DNA from: Rhynchopus sp. YZ270_cl-10
Taxonomy: Eukaryota > Euglenozoa > Diplonemea > Diplonemida > Diplonemidae
DNA length: 64,000 bases
Direction of reading: 5' to 3'
Assembly: GCA_964035575.1 (NCBI GenBank)
Contig: OZ037849.1
Location: forward strand, 124,001 to 188,000
Shown here: in pieces, positions 1 through 9,959 of the stretch
Layout of the letters: the number at the start of each line of letters is the position of its first letter
How positions within the stretch are numbered: position 1 is the first letter of the stretch
The notes under the pieces: generated by a model
Databases searched by the model: none
Seen by the model: only the letters and a program-made list of their open reading frames with translations
What the model was told of the DNA's origin: nothing
Made by a program: the position numbers and the translations under genes

Positions 1-1
1 C

Positions 2-57
2 CCCCATATTGCGTACTACTTGAGTACTTAGTGCGTAGTTGTTGCGTACTTCGTCTT
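2..57 (+). repeat. Dispersed repeat copy, empty-site version
   Basis: The tract of GCGTACT-type words ending in CGTCTTTT matches 46104-46160. Here it is followed directly by GGATTTCTGGGG, whereas at 46161-46246 about 85 bp and a T run lie between the same two flanks. This copy therefore looks like the unoccupied site for the small element described at 46161. Confidence 0.7.
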
Positions 58-1285
58 TTTGGATTTCTGGGGTCCAGGGGGGGTTATTTTTTTTTTTGAA
101 ATCTTGGTTTTGGATTAGTGCAGACACCCAAGGATGCACTCCACTCCACAAAACACTGTTAATAGCACATACAGAGGGGGGGTTTTTGTGCGAAAACTTT
201 TTTTCTTCTTGTCTTTTTTTATTTGGGTCATTTTTCGTTCGCTTTTTATCTTATTTGTGAAAACTTGGTTTTTTGAGTAGTCTAACCCGAGGATACACTC
301 CACTACTTATTTCCCTTTACTTACCCCCCCTGCATATTTCCTTTTTTTTTTCCCAACATTTCTTCCTGTGGATACCTCCCCCATGTGAACCCCCTCCTAT
401 GGGGTGGGTAACGAAGCCACATATCTGCGAAGAGAGGTGGGGGTGACGGTGGCCAACACCTGACGCTGGGAGGCTCACCCTGCTGTGAGGGAACAGATCA
501 GTACGGGTTGGAGCGCTTGGTGAAGGAGACAACGCCGGCCTTCGTGGTCCTGTTTTTGTATGGTGGTGTGGTGTGGTGTGGTGGATGCTTAGTGAAGGGG
601 TAATTCTTGCGCAGAATATAGGCCTTAAAGTGAGTGCGTTATAACGTAAGAATCGAACCCGGGCCGACCCCGGCGATGAAAAAACTGCAAACAAAACAAG
701 TACAGCAGCAAAGGGGGGTTGATGTGCTGCGAAAGGAACTGTGGAGTTTGCAGCTCTCCCCCTTGTTCCTGGCCGTTACCAAAAACGGACAGAAGGCAAG
801 TCATGAGGAACAACCTTCGCGGCTGTGGCCTGCCGGGTGCGCTCGACAAAAGTACCGCTACTTGGTGCCGACCTCTCCTCTGTTTGTGCCGGATGATGTG
901 TTTTCTTCTCTGAAGCTTGGTCGCGGAGCGGGGGGGTTCACTCGTAAGCTGTGAAAGAATACGCAGGAAGGGGCGAACTACACTGCAGCCGCATTCCGTC
1001 TACGTGTCTACCTCCTGCAGAGAGCTGCTTTTTCGAGACGCATCAGTCACAGACATATGCGCAACCGCAGGTAACCGCAGGCATATCAGAAATAGAAGTT
1101 GACTTGAAATACAAAAAGCCCTCTCGTGAAAGTGTACCTTTGGTGCACCGTGGGTGGACACCCAACCATGCAATCCTACATTTTTCTATAGAAATATTGA
1201 CGTCTTGCTCACCCCCTTTCGTCTTTTGTTTAGTTGGTACGCTCGGTACCCACAGCTAAAAACTGAATCCTCCTCGCAAAAATAA
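58..1285. other. Intergenic, no gene seen
   Basis: I see no supportable gene. The stretch holds T-rich tracts, an inverted CA-tail-family core near 597-622, a B-box-like tRNA remnant on the minus strand near 640-665 (GGGTTCGATTC), and one copy of the palindrome-ended motif at 1099-1150. ORFs here are short, overlapping and of low complexity. Confidence 0.6.
1099..1150 (+). repeat. Palindrome-ended dispersed motif, copy 1
   Basis: This matches the family ACTTGAAATACAAAGCCC, then TCTCGTGACAGTGTACC, ending in a short palindrome around GTACC/GGTRC. Other copies are near 3172, 16290, 27133, 28806, 29609 and 45909, all on the plus strand, which is opposite to every host gene. Confidence 0.7.
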
Positions 1286-1390
1286 TTACTTTTTGAGACT
1301 TTTTGAGGCCGCTTTATTTCTGTTGTTTGTCATAAATAACTGCACACGTTATTGCAACGGCCACAGCACATCTCCCCCCCTTTTACATAC

Positions 1391-2773
1391 CGCTGAGTCA
1401 ATCCATCTCCCAAGTTCACTGTTGTCTTCTTGTCCCCTGCTCTATTCCCCTTTGCACCCTTTGCTCCCTTGGCACCCTTGTTGCCCTTGCCCCCCACCTT
1501 GACCTGCTCAATGACAGCCCCAGCACGCTTGTTGCCACCACCACCACCACCACCACGTCCCCCGGTACGCGCACTCTTCTGTGCAGACAGCACCATCGAC
1601 TCCACAACGGCACCCTTACCCCCTCTGCCCGCACCCGCCTGCCTGCCTGCTGCTGCGGCAGGACGTGCCTTGCCCTTTCCACCCTTCGCCGCCTGCTGCT
1701 GCTGCGGACGTGCCTTTGCCTGGCCCGCCCCCCACCCGTGCAGCGACTCCTCATTTGCGAAGACAAACACAACGTGGAACTGGTCCGCGCTGCGTGACAC
1801 CTGCCTCATCATCTCCAGTGCGGTTTGTGCTGTCTGTTACATGGTGGTAGTTACATAATATTGTGAACCTTAAGGCCTCCCTCTTGACAACGCATGGGAA
1901 GGCTACAACGCATGCGTCTTCGCATATGGGCAGACAGTGCATAAAGACCTACACAATGATGGGAACAAAACCTGAACCGGGCATCCCACGCCCCTGCCGG
2001 TGGGACAGCAGAACAATAAAAAGTATTGGCGCAGTGACCTGCCACACAACATCCTTATTTTTTATCAAACCATGCGATTCAGCAAAAGGGGGTATGGGGA
2101 TATACCTTGGGTGTGACATCGCCGACCTTAGGGCTGGTGAAGATTGCAAGGAAGACGGTCTTTTTTATGTCCAGCTTTTCTTTCTGGAGACACGTCGCGA
2201 TTTGGTCTATGCGCTGCGGGAGTGCCATGGCCGCATCTCTGTGGGTCGTGGTGGGTGGTGGGTAGTGGGTGGTGGTTGATACCTAATTTTAAATAGGGGT
2301 AATTATTGCGCAGAATATGGCCCCAATGGGTGGGTGGTACATGAAGTGAATAACTTCATTGGGGGTGTGCATAAGATGATCGTAGCCCGCCATGCTTAGT
2401 CACCTTGCGAAGGAAAAGGAAAAATGAAACCTCGTAAAATGAATGTACAAAGAAGACTGCTCACATACCTTGTTGCTGACACATCTGCCACCAGGTTCCA
2501 GCCGTTGAGGTTCTCATGCGTAGTGCCGTAAGTGACCTTGCCGCCGTCTGCAAGCAGCGGTGCGACGATGTTGTTGAGTGTTGCCGGAGCCTGCACCTTC
2601 ACCGCGAGGTATGAGATTGTGGCAAACTCGTGTTTGCTTTGTGTCAGATACCGTAGCGGGCCTGCTTGTGTCGACGCCGTGAGCATGCGCCCCAGGGCGG
2701 ACGCCACCTTCCCCTCCACCCCCACACGCTGCGGAAGCTCCCTGTCCACCGGTCCCTTGCCCTTTGCCGACAT
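1391..2773 (-). CDS. Unrecognised multi-exon protein with Gly/Lys-rich C-terminal half
   Basis: I do not recognise the family. Three exons are supported: 2773-2469, 2238-2106 and 1833-1391. The first donor reads AAG|GTATGT. The second exon follows a long pyrimidine-rich tract ending in CACAG. Its donor is AAG|GTATAT, and the third exon follows TAACAG. The reading frame stays open across both junctions (phase 2, then phase 0), giving about 297 residues to this point. The N-terminal two thirds have balanced composition and mixed helices. From about residue 185 the protein is low complexity and strongly basic (Q run, GGKGK, AAAG, nine Gly in a row). Exon 3 reaches a perfect GTATGT donor at 1390, so a further exon is likely. 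One option is 1319-1286, which adds ten residues ending in LKK. Reading through instead gives a stop at 1330. The first intron holds one stem-loop repeat and one CA-tail core. Confidence 0.6.
2239..2468 (-). other. Intron 1 of the 1391-2773 gene, with two dispersed repeats
   Basis: The intron runs from GTATGT (2468) to a CACAG acceptor (2239). It contains the stem-loop motif ending GCTTAGTCACCTT (2371-2407) and an inverted CA-tail core, GGGGTAATTATTGCGCAG (2295-2327). An alternative acceptor at 2404 would give a 64-base intron and an immediate stop. The long acceptor is preferred because it has a much stronger pyrimidine tract and keeps the frame open. Confidence 0.55.
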
Positions 2774-3171
2774 GGTAACGCTCTGTTGTCTTGTTCTCCT
2801 AATTAATGATGTGTTTCACATACAGTTACAAAAGTCGTCAGAATAAAGCAACACCAAAAACCGGGGGTGTGAAACGGGGGTCTTTTTTTTTGTGATTTCC
2901 TTGCTTTTTGTTGACCAGGGTATAAGATAGGGGGGGTTTTGTGTCGCGCCGTTTCCCGGTTTTTCTGGTTTTCAAAAAAAATTCGGACGCCGGGGGGGGT
3001 TTTTTTTCCCCGAACCAAATCTCATTTATTAATGTTTTCAAAACCAGAAACCAGACCCTATCATGTACCCTGTATTGACCCATCAACTTACGTGATGCGG
3101 TGCAGTGCAGTATTAAAGAGGTGGAGAAGAGGGGAAGAGATGGCTCCACATGCATGGTGTGGGGGAAAAGT

Positions 3172-3220
3172 GGAGTTGAAATACAAAGCCCTTTCGTGAC
3201 AGTGTACCTTGGTACACAGG
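3172..3220 (+). repeat. Palindrome-ended dispersed motif, copy 2
   Basis: This copy ends in the perfect palindrome GTGTACCTTGGTACAC, the clearest example of the terminal palindrome that defines the family. Confidence 0.75.
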
Positions 3221-3298
3221 GTATTAGCTTGGTACTCAGAATTAGGTTCAAAAACCTAATTCTGAAATTTTTCGGGGGAAAAAAAAAAAAAAAAAAAA

Positions 3299-3366
3299 GT
3301 TCTGTTGAGTGGTTCAGACCCGTTCTACTTGTCAAAAAATCTCAGGAGAAGAAGACATGGAGAGGT
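3299..3366 (+). repeat. Dispersed repeat shared with 25880-25950
   Basis: About 68 bp, including GTTGAGTGGTTCAGACCCG and CAGGAGAAGAAGA, recur almost unchanged at 25880-25950 in the same orientation. Confidence 0.75.
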
Positions 3367-3960
3367 GAGTGCTCAAACGTCCCAAAAAAGTCAAAATCGG
3401 GTGTTGGAAAAAAAAAAAGTTGCGCACCGTGCGCCTGCGGCGCAAGCAGCTCCCACCAACGCAGTTCCATTTTATGGGAACATTTTTTAAAAATGTTGCG
3501 TACCGTGGCTTCGCCAGGAACCTTTGGGTACCATGACCGCTGCTTACTGATAAGAAGGCTGACACCCACTACGGCTTGTGGACGGCCACCGTAGAGTACA
3601 ATGTACAGCATGGTGAGAGGAAAGAGCAAATATGTCGCTGATTCGGAGGAACTCTGACCGGGCTTGGGGAACATGCATCTCTCCGCCGGAGGCCACGACG
3701 AAGGAGCTTTGCAGGGGTTTTCGCGCGAAGCGCGAAAAATTTTTTTTTGGACCATCAACAGAACTTTTTCAAAACCCAAAATCCTGGCGGCGGGGCTGGT
3801 CTATAACCCCACCAAAAAAAAAAATTCAAAAAACCTAATTCTGGAAAAAATCCAAAATCCAAGCTTATACCCTGTTGGTACATGACCAAAAAAAAAAAAA
3901 ATACATTTTAAAGGAAACATAACGAATGTGTGCCTCTTCTTGCACACACACACACACACA

Positions 3961-4013
3961 TTGGGGCCATATTCTGAGCAAGAATTACCCCTACTAGTTA
4001 TCAAACACACTTG
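3961..4013 (+). repeat. CA-tail motif T1 copy
   Basis: A (CA)n run leads into TTGGGGCCATATTCTG, AGAATTACCCCTA and then TTATCAAACACAC. The same order recurs at 32885, 47687 (incomplete) and 49951. The core is an imperfect palindrome, with GGGG/CCCC and ATTCT/AGAAT arms. Confidence 0.75.
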
Positions 4014-4212
4014 AAAGAAACAACGGAAGAGGAATCATCGCACCCGCCTTGAGAAACAAATCTTGGGAAACGTGGTCCCGGGCGTGGTGAGCAACACCTC
4101 AACAGTCAGAAGCCCCCCAAAAGGAGCAAGGCAAAAGAGAACAGACCGAACGAAGCAGGCGACGCTACTCACACATGCTTTGTTGAATATGTGTAGAACA
4201 AAGAAAGAAAAG

Positions 4213-4283
4213 TTTATAAGATGATCCTAAGCCTCTCTCTGTGCTTAGTCACCTTATCATATTCGTTATCGCACAGCATCAGC
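4213..4283 (+). repeat. Stem-loop dispersed motif
   Basis: TTTATAAGATGATCCTAAGC and GCTTAGTCACCTT frame a short loop. The block continues with ATTCGTTATCGCACAGCATC, which is shared with 16347-16415 and, diverged, with 15466-15524. Confidence 0.75.
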
Positions 4284-5083
4284 AAAGAAAGAAAACGGAC
4301 GAATATGTCCTTCGTGCACACAACATTGTATACGACTCTCACAACAAAGAGAGGAACCAAGCGCAGGAACGCTGTGAGATCTCTCGCCTTTTGAACGAAG
4401 TCAGAGGCTAAGATCGAGACAGGTGCACAAACTTGTCAAAAAAAAGTATGTTTTATTTAAACAAAAAACCCCCCCCCCCCAAAAAAAGGAAAAACTACTG
4501 AGATAATACCCCTAAGCCGCACACTACCTTGAGGGGAAAGGTACGCTTTGAAAGGCGCGTCTCTCACCATAGTAAATTCATGCCCTTTTCTATTCGCAGC
4601 AAAGGAAGCATGAAGAGGGTGTACCTGAGCACTTCCCTAACTTTCACGGTGACCATGTGACATACCAGGTTTCATGATTTTTGCACTGTGACGTCAGGAA
4701 ATAACATGGTACGCGGGTCACGTGGCCACTGTGAAATTGAAACCCCCATCCCCCCACTCCCCCCCACCCGTACTCAAAACAAAATGCCAAGGCTTGAAAG
4801 ATGCATGTGGCTCACACGGACACAACGCAGTTTGGCATCACCCGCCACACGACATCCCGGAGTCACAGATATTGTCTGGCCTCGGCGGGTGTCGCTACTC
4901 GAGCAGCACAACCCCCCCACCCCCTATACCCTCTGTGATGTTCAACAACCAGGCAAGATTTGTACACCTTTTCCCGTATTCCGTGCAATGTTTGCAGGGG
5001 GATGCATTTCCACTGCACGGCTTCGCAATTTGCGTGCATGGCCTCCAGAGAGCTGTGTGACCACAGGACGCTGCTCCTGTAGC

Positions 5084-6844
5084 TCAGCTGTCGATGGTGG
5101 TATTGTTGTCGTGGGCACATCTGTGCGGCCTCACGTCTAGCACACCACCTTTGGCTGCACGAACGGGTGCGGTCACAGTGAGGGGTGGTAGCGTGTCGTC
5201 CCCGGCAGTTGCGGCTGCGGCAACCTCTGCTGCAGTAGCTTCGCCCCTCAGGTACCCGCGCACAGCCAAGTTGTAGTCGTCCCACCCCTTCTTCTCACCT
5301 ACGATGTACATCCACTCGTCCACCACAGCAACATCAGGCGAATCTGCGACAAGCAGCTCGGCCACCACCTCATGTTCACACCCCGCATCTACCTCCACCT
5401 TGCAAGGGATCAGACGCAGGTCGTGTTCACACTCAGCATCGCTGAAGCACATACGGTTGCAGAGCACGTCGCAGCCAAGGATACGTCCTGCACGTTCCAT
5501 CCCGCACACATCGCGCATCAAGGTGCCGACCATGCTGAAGCGGCGCATCACTTCACACCCCATGTCACCACGCAGCACAACTCCGCTGGCCACACCAATG
5601 TTCACCTGTGAGGACAGCGCGCACCCTTCACGCATGAGAGCTGAGGCGGTGTGCAGTGCTGAGGTGGCGTGGTTTGCACACCGCCGTGACGTGTTGAACG
5701 AGCAGTGCACCCTGTCACCGACAAACACGTCCACCATCCCACGGCGCACTTCTGTTGCCTGCAACGTCTTCAGAAGAAGAGTTGTGAAGAGGTCCGAGAA
5801 GCCGCTGATGTCCTCCTCCAAGCGATGCAGTGTGTCTTTGACGTTCACCGTCAACAGGGTGGCCTTGATGGACGACAGCCACAAGGGGTGGCGCATCACA
5901 GCTTTCACGATCGACGTCGCTGACGAGGCGGACACAGACTCCTCCTGCACGCAGCCAGACACCTCCCTCTCCTCCTTCTCCTGCCCCTCCGCCTCAAACG
6001 GCAGACACGTCTTCGGGAGGTACGCTTTGTACATCCGTAGGTTCTCCTCCAACGCTCGCAGTGCCACCGTCATCCCCTCAGGCAGCTCATGTTCATGCTC
6101 CTCCAGCAGCTCCGCCACCTTCTCGACATCGTACCCTGCAAGCAAGGAGGCGATCTCCTGCACCGCGTTGATCGTCCGCTCCATTGATGCCTGCCCTCTC
6201 AGCACGTCACGCGAAAAGCTACGTGTCGCCACAAAGTCGAGCACCATGACGCATGCTGTGCCTACAAAGAACATCATGCCTTCGTCAGGCTGCGGACAGG
6301 GCAGTGTGTCGCACTCCACCAACTTGCGTGCATACTCCTTCCTCCCTATGGATCCCTCCTGCGGCACTAACCCAGGCAAATCAAGAAGACCAAACCTGAT
6401 ACTCTCCTCCACCGTCATAAGTGCCAACCACCCTACAGTAAAGCACATCAACCCAAAGCTGTACCCCGCTGGCACCTGCATGACCAGAAGGAAGTCGACA
6501 ACAAGCACAATTATTGCCCAGGAAAAGGAGGGCCCCCGGGACCGCGATATCAGATCCGCTAAGAACGTGGCTACCGAATAAGAGTAAGCAACCCCGACGA
6601 TGATGGCGTCAGAGAGGGGGCGCTTGCGGATGATGACTTGAAGTGAAAACAGCGCCGATGCCAGGTAAATTGATATCAGAATTATGTCCATGAACTGCTC
6701 CTGCATCTGCTCAAGCATCAGCACCGTACTGCAGCAGAGGAACAGTAGGGACACAAGGTTGATCATAAAAAACAGTTTCCGCTTCTGGATGTCCTTCTTC
6801 CCCAACGTCCCGTCCAGAGACAACATATTCTGGAAGATGGCCAT
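5084..6844 (-). CDS. Membrane cyclase-family protein AC-A with degenerate C-terminal domain
   Basis: This predicted 586-residue protein has the same N-terminal layout as the cyclases to its right: a short motif (LSLDGTLG, residues 9-16), then six hydrophobic segments between about 25 and 205. A conserved linker (SMERTINAVQEIASLLAGYD, about 220-239) follows. The upstream frame is open further, but the start at 6844 is chosen because MAIFQNMLSLDG aligns with the starts of AC-B and AC-C. The catalytic domain of the paralogues is missing: there is no FTDI or KTIGD motif. After residue 325 it carries only a degenerate cyclase-like fold (NIGVASGVVLRGDMG, about 440) that resembles the second, non-catalytic domain of the others. 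Its C-terminal end is similar to AC-E at the right edge. I infer a membrane regulator or binding partner rather than an enzyme. Confidence 0.75.
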   Translation of the reverse strand: MAIFQNMLSLDGTLGKKDIQKRKLFFMINLVSLLFLCCSTVLMLEQMQEQFMDIILISIYLASALFSLQVIIRKRPLSDAIIVGVAYSYSVATFLADLISRSRGPSFSWAIIVLVVDFLLVMQVPAGYSFGLMCFTVGWLALMTVEESIRFGLLDLPGLVPQEGSIGRKEYARKLVECDTLPCPQPDEGMMFFVGTACVMVLDFVATRSFSRDVLRGQASMERTINAVQEIASLLAGYDVEKVAELLEEHEHELPEGMTVALRALEENLRMYKAYLPKTCLPFEAEGQEKEEREVSGCVQEESVSASSATSIVKAVMRHPLWLSSIKATLLTVNVKDTLHRLEEDISGFSDLFTTLLLKTLQATEVRRGMVDVFVGDRVHCSFNTSRRCANHATSALHTASALMREGCALSSQVNIGVASGVVLRGDMGCEVMRRFSMVGTLMRDVCGMERAGRILGCDVLCNRMCFSDAECEHDLRLIPCKVEVDAGCEHEVVAELLVADSPDVAVVDEWMYIVGEKKGWDDYNLAVRGYLRGEATAAEVAAAATAGDDTLPPLTVTAPVRAAKGGVLDVRPHRCAHDNNTTIDS

Positions 6845-6991
6845 TTGAAAACACAACAAAAAAAAAGGGGGGTAAAGTTGAGAGAGTGCAAAAAAGCAGG
6901 GGGTATGAGGGGTGGGGCAGTTATTGCTAACCCAGGGAGGCCCACCCCTGATTGGTGTAACTCTGTTGAAGATACAAGTTGTTGGCTGCGC

Positions 6992-7034
<43 letters not shown>

Positions 7035-7297
7035 ATCGAAACGTGCCAAAAACGCATTTCATGTCAAGCTCATGCAAAGGGATGGGACGGTGAGGAAAGA
7101 AATGGGATACTGTATTTTCTTCCCAAAAAACCCCCCATTTTTTTTCTTCTTTTTTGCCAGCAATAACTGGGCTGTTTTTTTTTCTTCTTTTCTTTTTTCG
7201 TTATCCACACCCCCACACCCCCACCCCCACTATGACCGACCCGGGTACCATTCTATCTTACCCTCCACACACGGTCTACCCTCCCCTCTCAACTCCA
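6845..7297. other. Upstream region of AC-A with GA microsatellite
   Basis: A (GA)n run of about 38 bases lies at 6994-7031, followed by A/T- and C-rich tracts. I see no gene and no other recognisable element. Confidence 0.6.
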
Positions 7298-7837
7298 TCA
7301 CGCGGTTGCGCCTTGAGGGTTGACATTTGGGTTACCCGAGTGGTCGAGAGCGATGTGGAAGTACCCGACGTTATTTCTCTTTTCTGCGACAATGGAGATA
7401 CGTGACTTGTGTATGCCGTACTCCGATTCGGCCATGTCATAAAGCTTGTCAAGGTAGAGGGGCTGGGACACGTAGAGCTCTTTCGGCTTGCCCCAAGGGT
7501 ACCAGCAGCGGGGGTATTCATTGGTGCTGAAGGAGGTTGTGTGCATGTCGGGTGTGCCTGCTGCCGTGCTTTCCTTGTGAGGTTCAAAAAGGGTTTTCCG
7601 CAGAAAAGGGAACGTCTGCTCCCTGCAGTCCACGTTGCGCTCGATGCGGATGTGGTCGCGCTGCATTTCGTCCCACACTGCACCCTCGCCTCCTTCGACT
7701 TCACGGCGCCCGTAGGCCTCGTTCCAGGACAGGGTGTGCCAGTGGTGTGCGTAGTGTTCGACGTTGGTCCCAGTCAGCCGTGCAATCTCTGTTGTGTCAA
7801 ACCCGATCTTTCCGTTCAATGAATGCACATTGCCCAT
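7298..7837 (-). CDS. Unrecognised 179-residue protein, possible N-myristoylation
   Basis: I do not recognise the family. The start at 7837 is preferred over an upstream in-frame ATG (7960). The upstream stretch is low-complexity proline, and this start gives MGNVHS, which fits the N-myristoylation pattern (Gly2, Ser6). The protein is rich in His, Trp and Tyr (for example HYAHHWHTLSWNEAYGRR at 28-45 and CWYPWGKPKELYVSQPLYLD at 111-130), soluble, and has no membrane segment. The frame is a single exon with a TGA stop. It lies about 450 bases upstream of AC-A on the same strand. If myristoylated, it would associate with membranes; that is inference. Confidence 0.55.
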   Translation of the reverse strand: MGNVHSLNGKIGFDTTEIARLTGTNVEHYAHHWHTLSWNEAYGRREVEGGEGAVWDEMQRDHIRIERNVDCREQTFPFLRKTLFEPHKESTAAGTPDMHTTSFSTNEYPRCWYPWGKPKELYVSQPLYLDKLYDMAESEYGIHKSRISIVAEKRNNVGYFHIALDHSGNPNVNPQGATA

Positions 7838-8396
7838 GTTGAAATGGGACCCCCCCTCGTGATGTTCCTGGTGGAGTGGAGGTGGGAGGGGAGAGGGGAG
7901 GAGAGGAGGAATGACAACCCCAAATGACACGGCAATATGACAACCCTCGTTGAGTGACACCCCCTAGTAATCTAGGCACACCCACCGAAGGCATTTTGTG
8001 AACTGTGTGCAAAAAACCGCCGCAATAAATCAGCAGAGTATATAGATGCAAAATGCTCAAAATGAGAGGGCTTGTTTTTTTTTCTGTTTTTCTGTTTTTT
8101 TTTTTTTTTTGTTTTTTTTGTTTTTTTTTTTCTTTTTTGTCTTTTTTTTTTGCGCATTTTTTTCCTCCCTCTGTGTCAGGGTACACAGAAAGAAATCAGG
8201 TAGCAGGTGTAACCAGATAGCCGCCGTCACGCGTACGGGAGCGGAAGGGGGAAGGGGAACGGGGTATGTGTGAGGATGGAGGGGTGAGCAAGAGACCACC
8301 CTAGTAATAGGGCCGGATCGCAGTTATAAAAATGTGACCCACAAATGAATGTGACATGCACCTTATAGGGGAAACAGAAAGGGGACAGCTCTTTTT

Positions 8397-8462
8397 TTGA
8401 TAAATTGTTGGAGGAGTGTAGTTGCCTCGGGTTGTGTTGCCACAGTTGTGCAAATCTCCACT
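8397..8462 (+). repeat. Small T-flanked element copy
   Basis: TTTGATAAATTGTTGGAG through GTTGTGCAAATCTCCACT, with T runs on both sides, matches 11251-11318 and 46161-46224. The last of these is absent from the equivalent site at the window start. Confidence 0.75.
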
Positions 8463-9014
8463 GTTTTTATTATCCCAACAAACACACAGAACACCCTTAC
8501 CCAAAAGAGGCAAGTGGTAAATGATTCGGGTCAGTAGGATTCACCGCACACCCCCTGGGTGAATCCTGCCCCAACATAGGGTTGCGAGACATTGTGAAGC
8601 GTACAGTACAAACTATCGAGGTCTTGGTCAAGCGGAACGAGAAAAATAAAAAATTCCTTTCAAAGCTGGAAATTTCCCATTTTTCGTTTGTGCACTTTTT
8701 TCCCAAGGTAAAAATCCGCAAATACAACCCCTGCCAAAAACAAACTCGCCCCTCCAAAAATGGGCGAGTTTTGGGCGAGTAGCCGATTTTTTTTTCTTTT
8801 TCTACTCGCCCGCGTATAATTATGGGGGAAATCTTTCGAAAACTTTGTAGTCTGCGAGAAGGTGGTAGGTAACCCACTTCCAGTCTGACCGCATGGGTAT
8901 CGAAGCAAGGAGGGTGGGGGGGAACGAAAAAGACAAAGAGGCTGTGAACAAAATTCTGTAAAGAACTGTAGTCAGACCAGGAAAAAATAAAAATATAAAA
9001 AAATAGGAATTGGT

Positions 9015-9073
9015 GATGCGGGCACCTACCGACTGACCCACTGTACGATGCCAGCAATCCGGATGAAAGCAAA
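9015..9073 (+). repeat. 60-bp structured repeat, copy 1
   Basis: GGCACCTACCGACTGACCC, GTACGATGCCAGC and ATCCGGATGAAAGC are conserved with 37992-38068 and 59644-59715. This copy has lost the closing 3' strand of the outer stem. Confidence 0.7.
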
Positions 9074-9429
9074 AGTTAAAAAGTAAAAAAAAGGGTAAAA
9101 ATAAGGATGAAAAAGAAAAAAGAGAAAAAAAAGAAAAAAGGAAGCAAAGAGACGTACCATAGTAAAACCCAGACCATACTAGATAAATACAACACCACCC
9201 AGCCCACCACCCCTTTTGTGTAAAAAAAAATCTTCACCCTACACACTCTGAGGATTCTAAAAAAAAAGGGGGAAATCGCGAGACGGAAAAAAAAAAAAAA
9301 GATGACACATCCCCGACAAAATGAATATTTTCAATCGAAAGATGGAGTTTTTTTGTCCACCAGCGTCGTCTCCTCTTTTTTTTGAATAAAAAATCCGACA
9401 AAAAAATTGTCCTCCCTCTCACGACAAAA

Positions 9430-9853
9430 CCCAGTGACAAGTGACAAGTGACAAGTGACAAGTGACAAGTGACAAGTGACAAGTGACAAGTGACAAGTGA
9501 CAAGTGACAAGTGACAAGTGACAAGTGACAAGTGACAAGTGACAAGTGACAAGTGACAAGTGACAAGTGACAAGTGACAAGTGACAAGTGACAAGTGACA
9601 AGTGACAAGTGACAAGTGACAAGTGACAAGTGACAAGTGACAAGTGACAAGTGACAAGTGACAAGTGACAAGTGACAAGTGACAAGTGACAAGTGACAAG
9701 TGACAAGTGACAAGTGACAAGTGAAAAAGGTGACAAGTGAATAGCAAGTAATTTACCTACAGCCCAGTGGAAAGTCACTTGTCATGACAAAGTGACTTAT
9801 TTGTCATATTTATGACAAGTGAAATGACATGTGTTGTCACTTGTCACTGGGTC
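9430..9853. mobile_element. Inverted-repeat element filled with ACTTGTC heptamers (short copy)
   Basis: The left end reads ACCCAGTGACAAGTGAC and the right end is its inverse (CACTTGTCACTGGGT, about 9838-9852). Between them is a perfect GTGACAA array (9433-9724, about 42 copies) and a degenerate tail. The same terminal sequence bounds the large array at 43391-45449. Target duplications are not clear. Confidence 0.65.
9433..9724. repeat. (GTGACAA)n heptamer satellite, about 42 copies
   Basis: This is a perfect head-to-tail 7-bp array. Because three units make 21 bases, all frames on the coding-like strand stay open and give a meaningless seven-residue repeat. It is not a gene. Confidence 0.98.
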
Positions 9854-9959
9854 CCATCATGCTCCTGCCCCTCCCCCCCACCCCTAACTTGCCCCCTTCT
9901 CTTTTTCTCACTTTTTTTAATGGCTCCACTATACTTTTTTTGTACTGCCACAATCCCTC

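Larger units (their letters stand above)
2774..5083. other. Intergenic, repeat-rich
   Basis: I see no supportable gene. Contents include the palindrome-ended motif (3172-3220), an 11-bp inverted repeat at 3239-3264, a copy of the repeat shared with 25880-25950 (3299-3366), GC-rich hairpin motifs near 3420-3519, a palindrome of CGCGCGAAGCGCG type at 3720-3742, a CA-tail motif (3961-4013) and a stem-loop motif (4213-4283). 4688-5083 is featureless upstream of the AC-A stop. Confidence 0.6.
7838..9432. other. Intergenic, T-rich and repeat-rich
   Basis: No supportable gene. It contains a long T-rich tract (8076-8160), a copy of the small T-flanked element (8397-8462), a diverged fragment of the foldback sequence (GGGTGAATCCTGCCCC, about 8555), an inverted GGGCGAGT/ACTCGCCC hairpin (8745-8785) and a copy of the 60-bp repeat seen at 37992 and 59644 (9015-9073). 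Confidence 0.6.

Noticed and set aside
640..665. tRNA gene on the minus strand
   Set aside because: Only a B-box-like GGGTTCGATTC is present; no A box or cloverleaf could be built around it.
5304..6581. 425-codon plus-strand frame
   Set aside because: Antisense of AC-A; Ser/Arg/Thr-rich composition typical of a shadow frame. Similar plus-strand frames across AC-B, AC-C and AC-D were dropped for the same reason.
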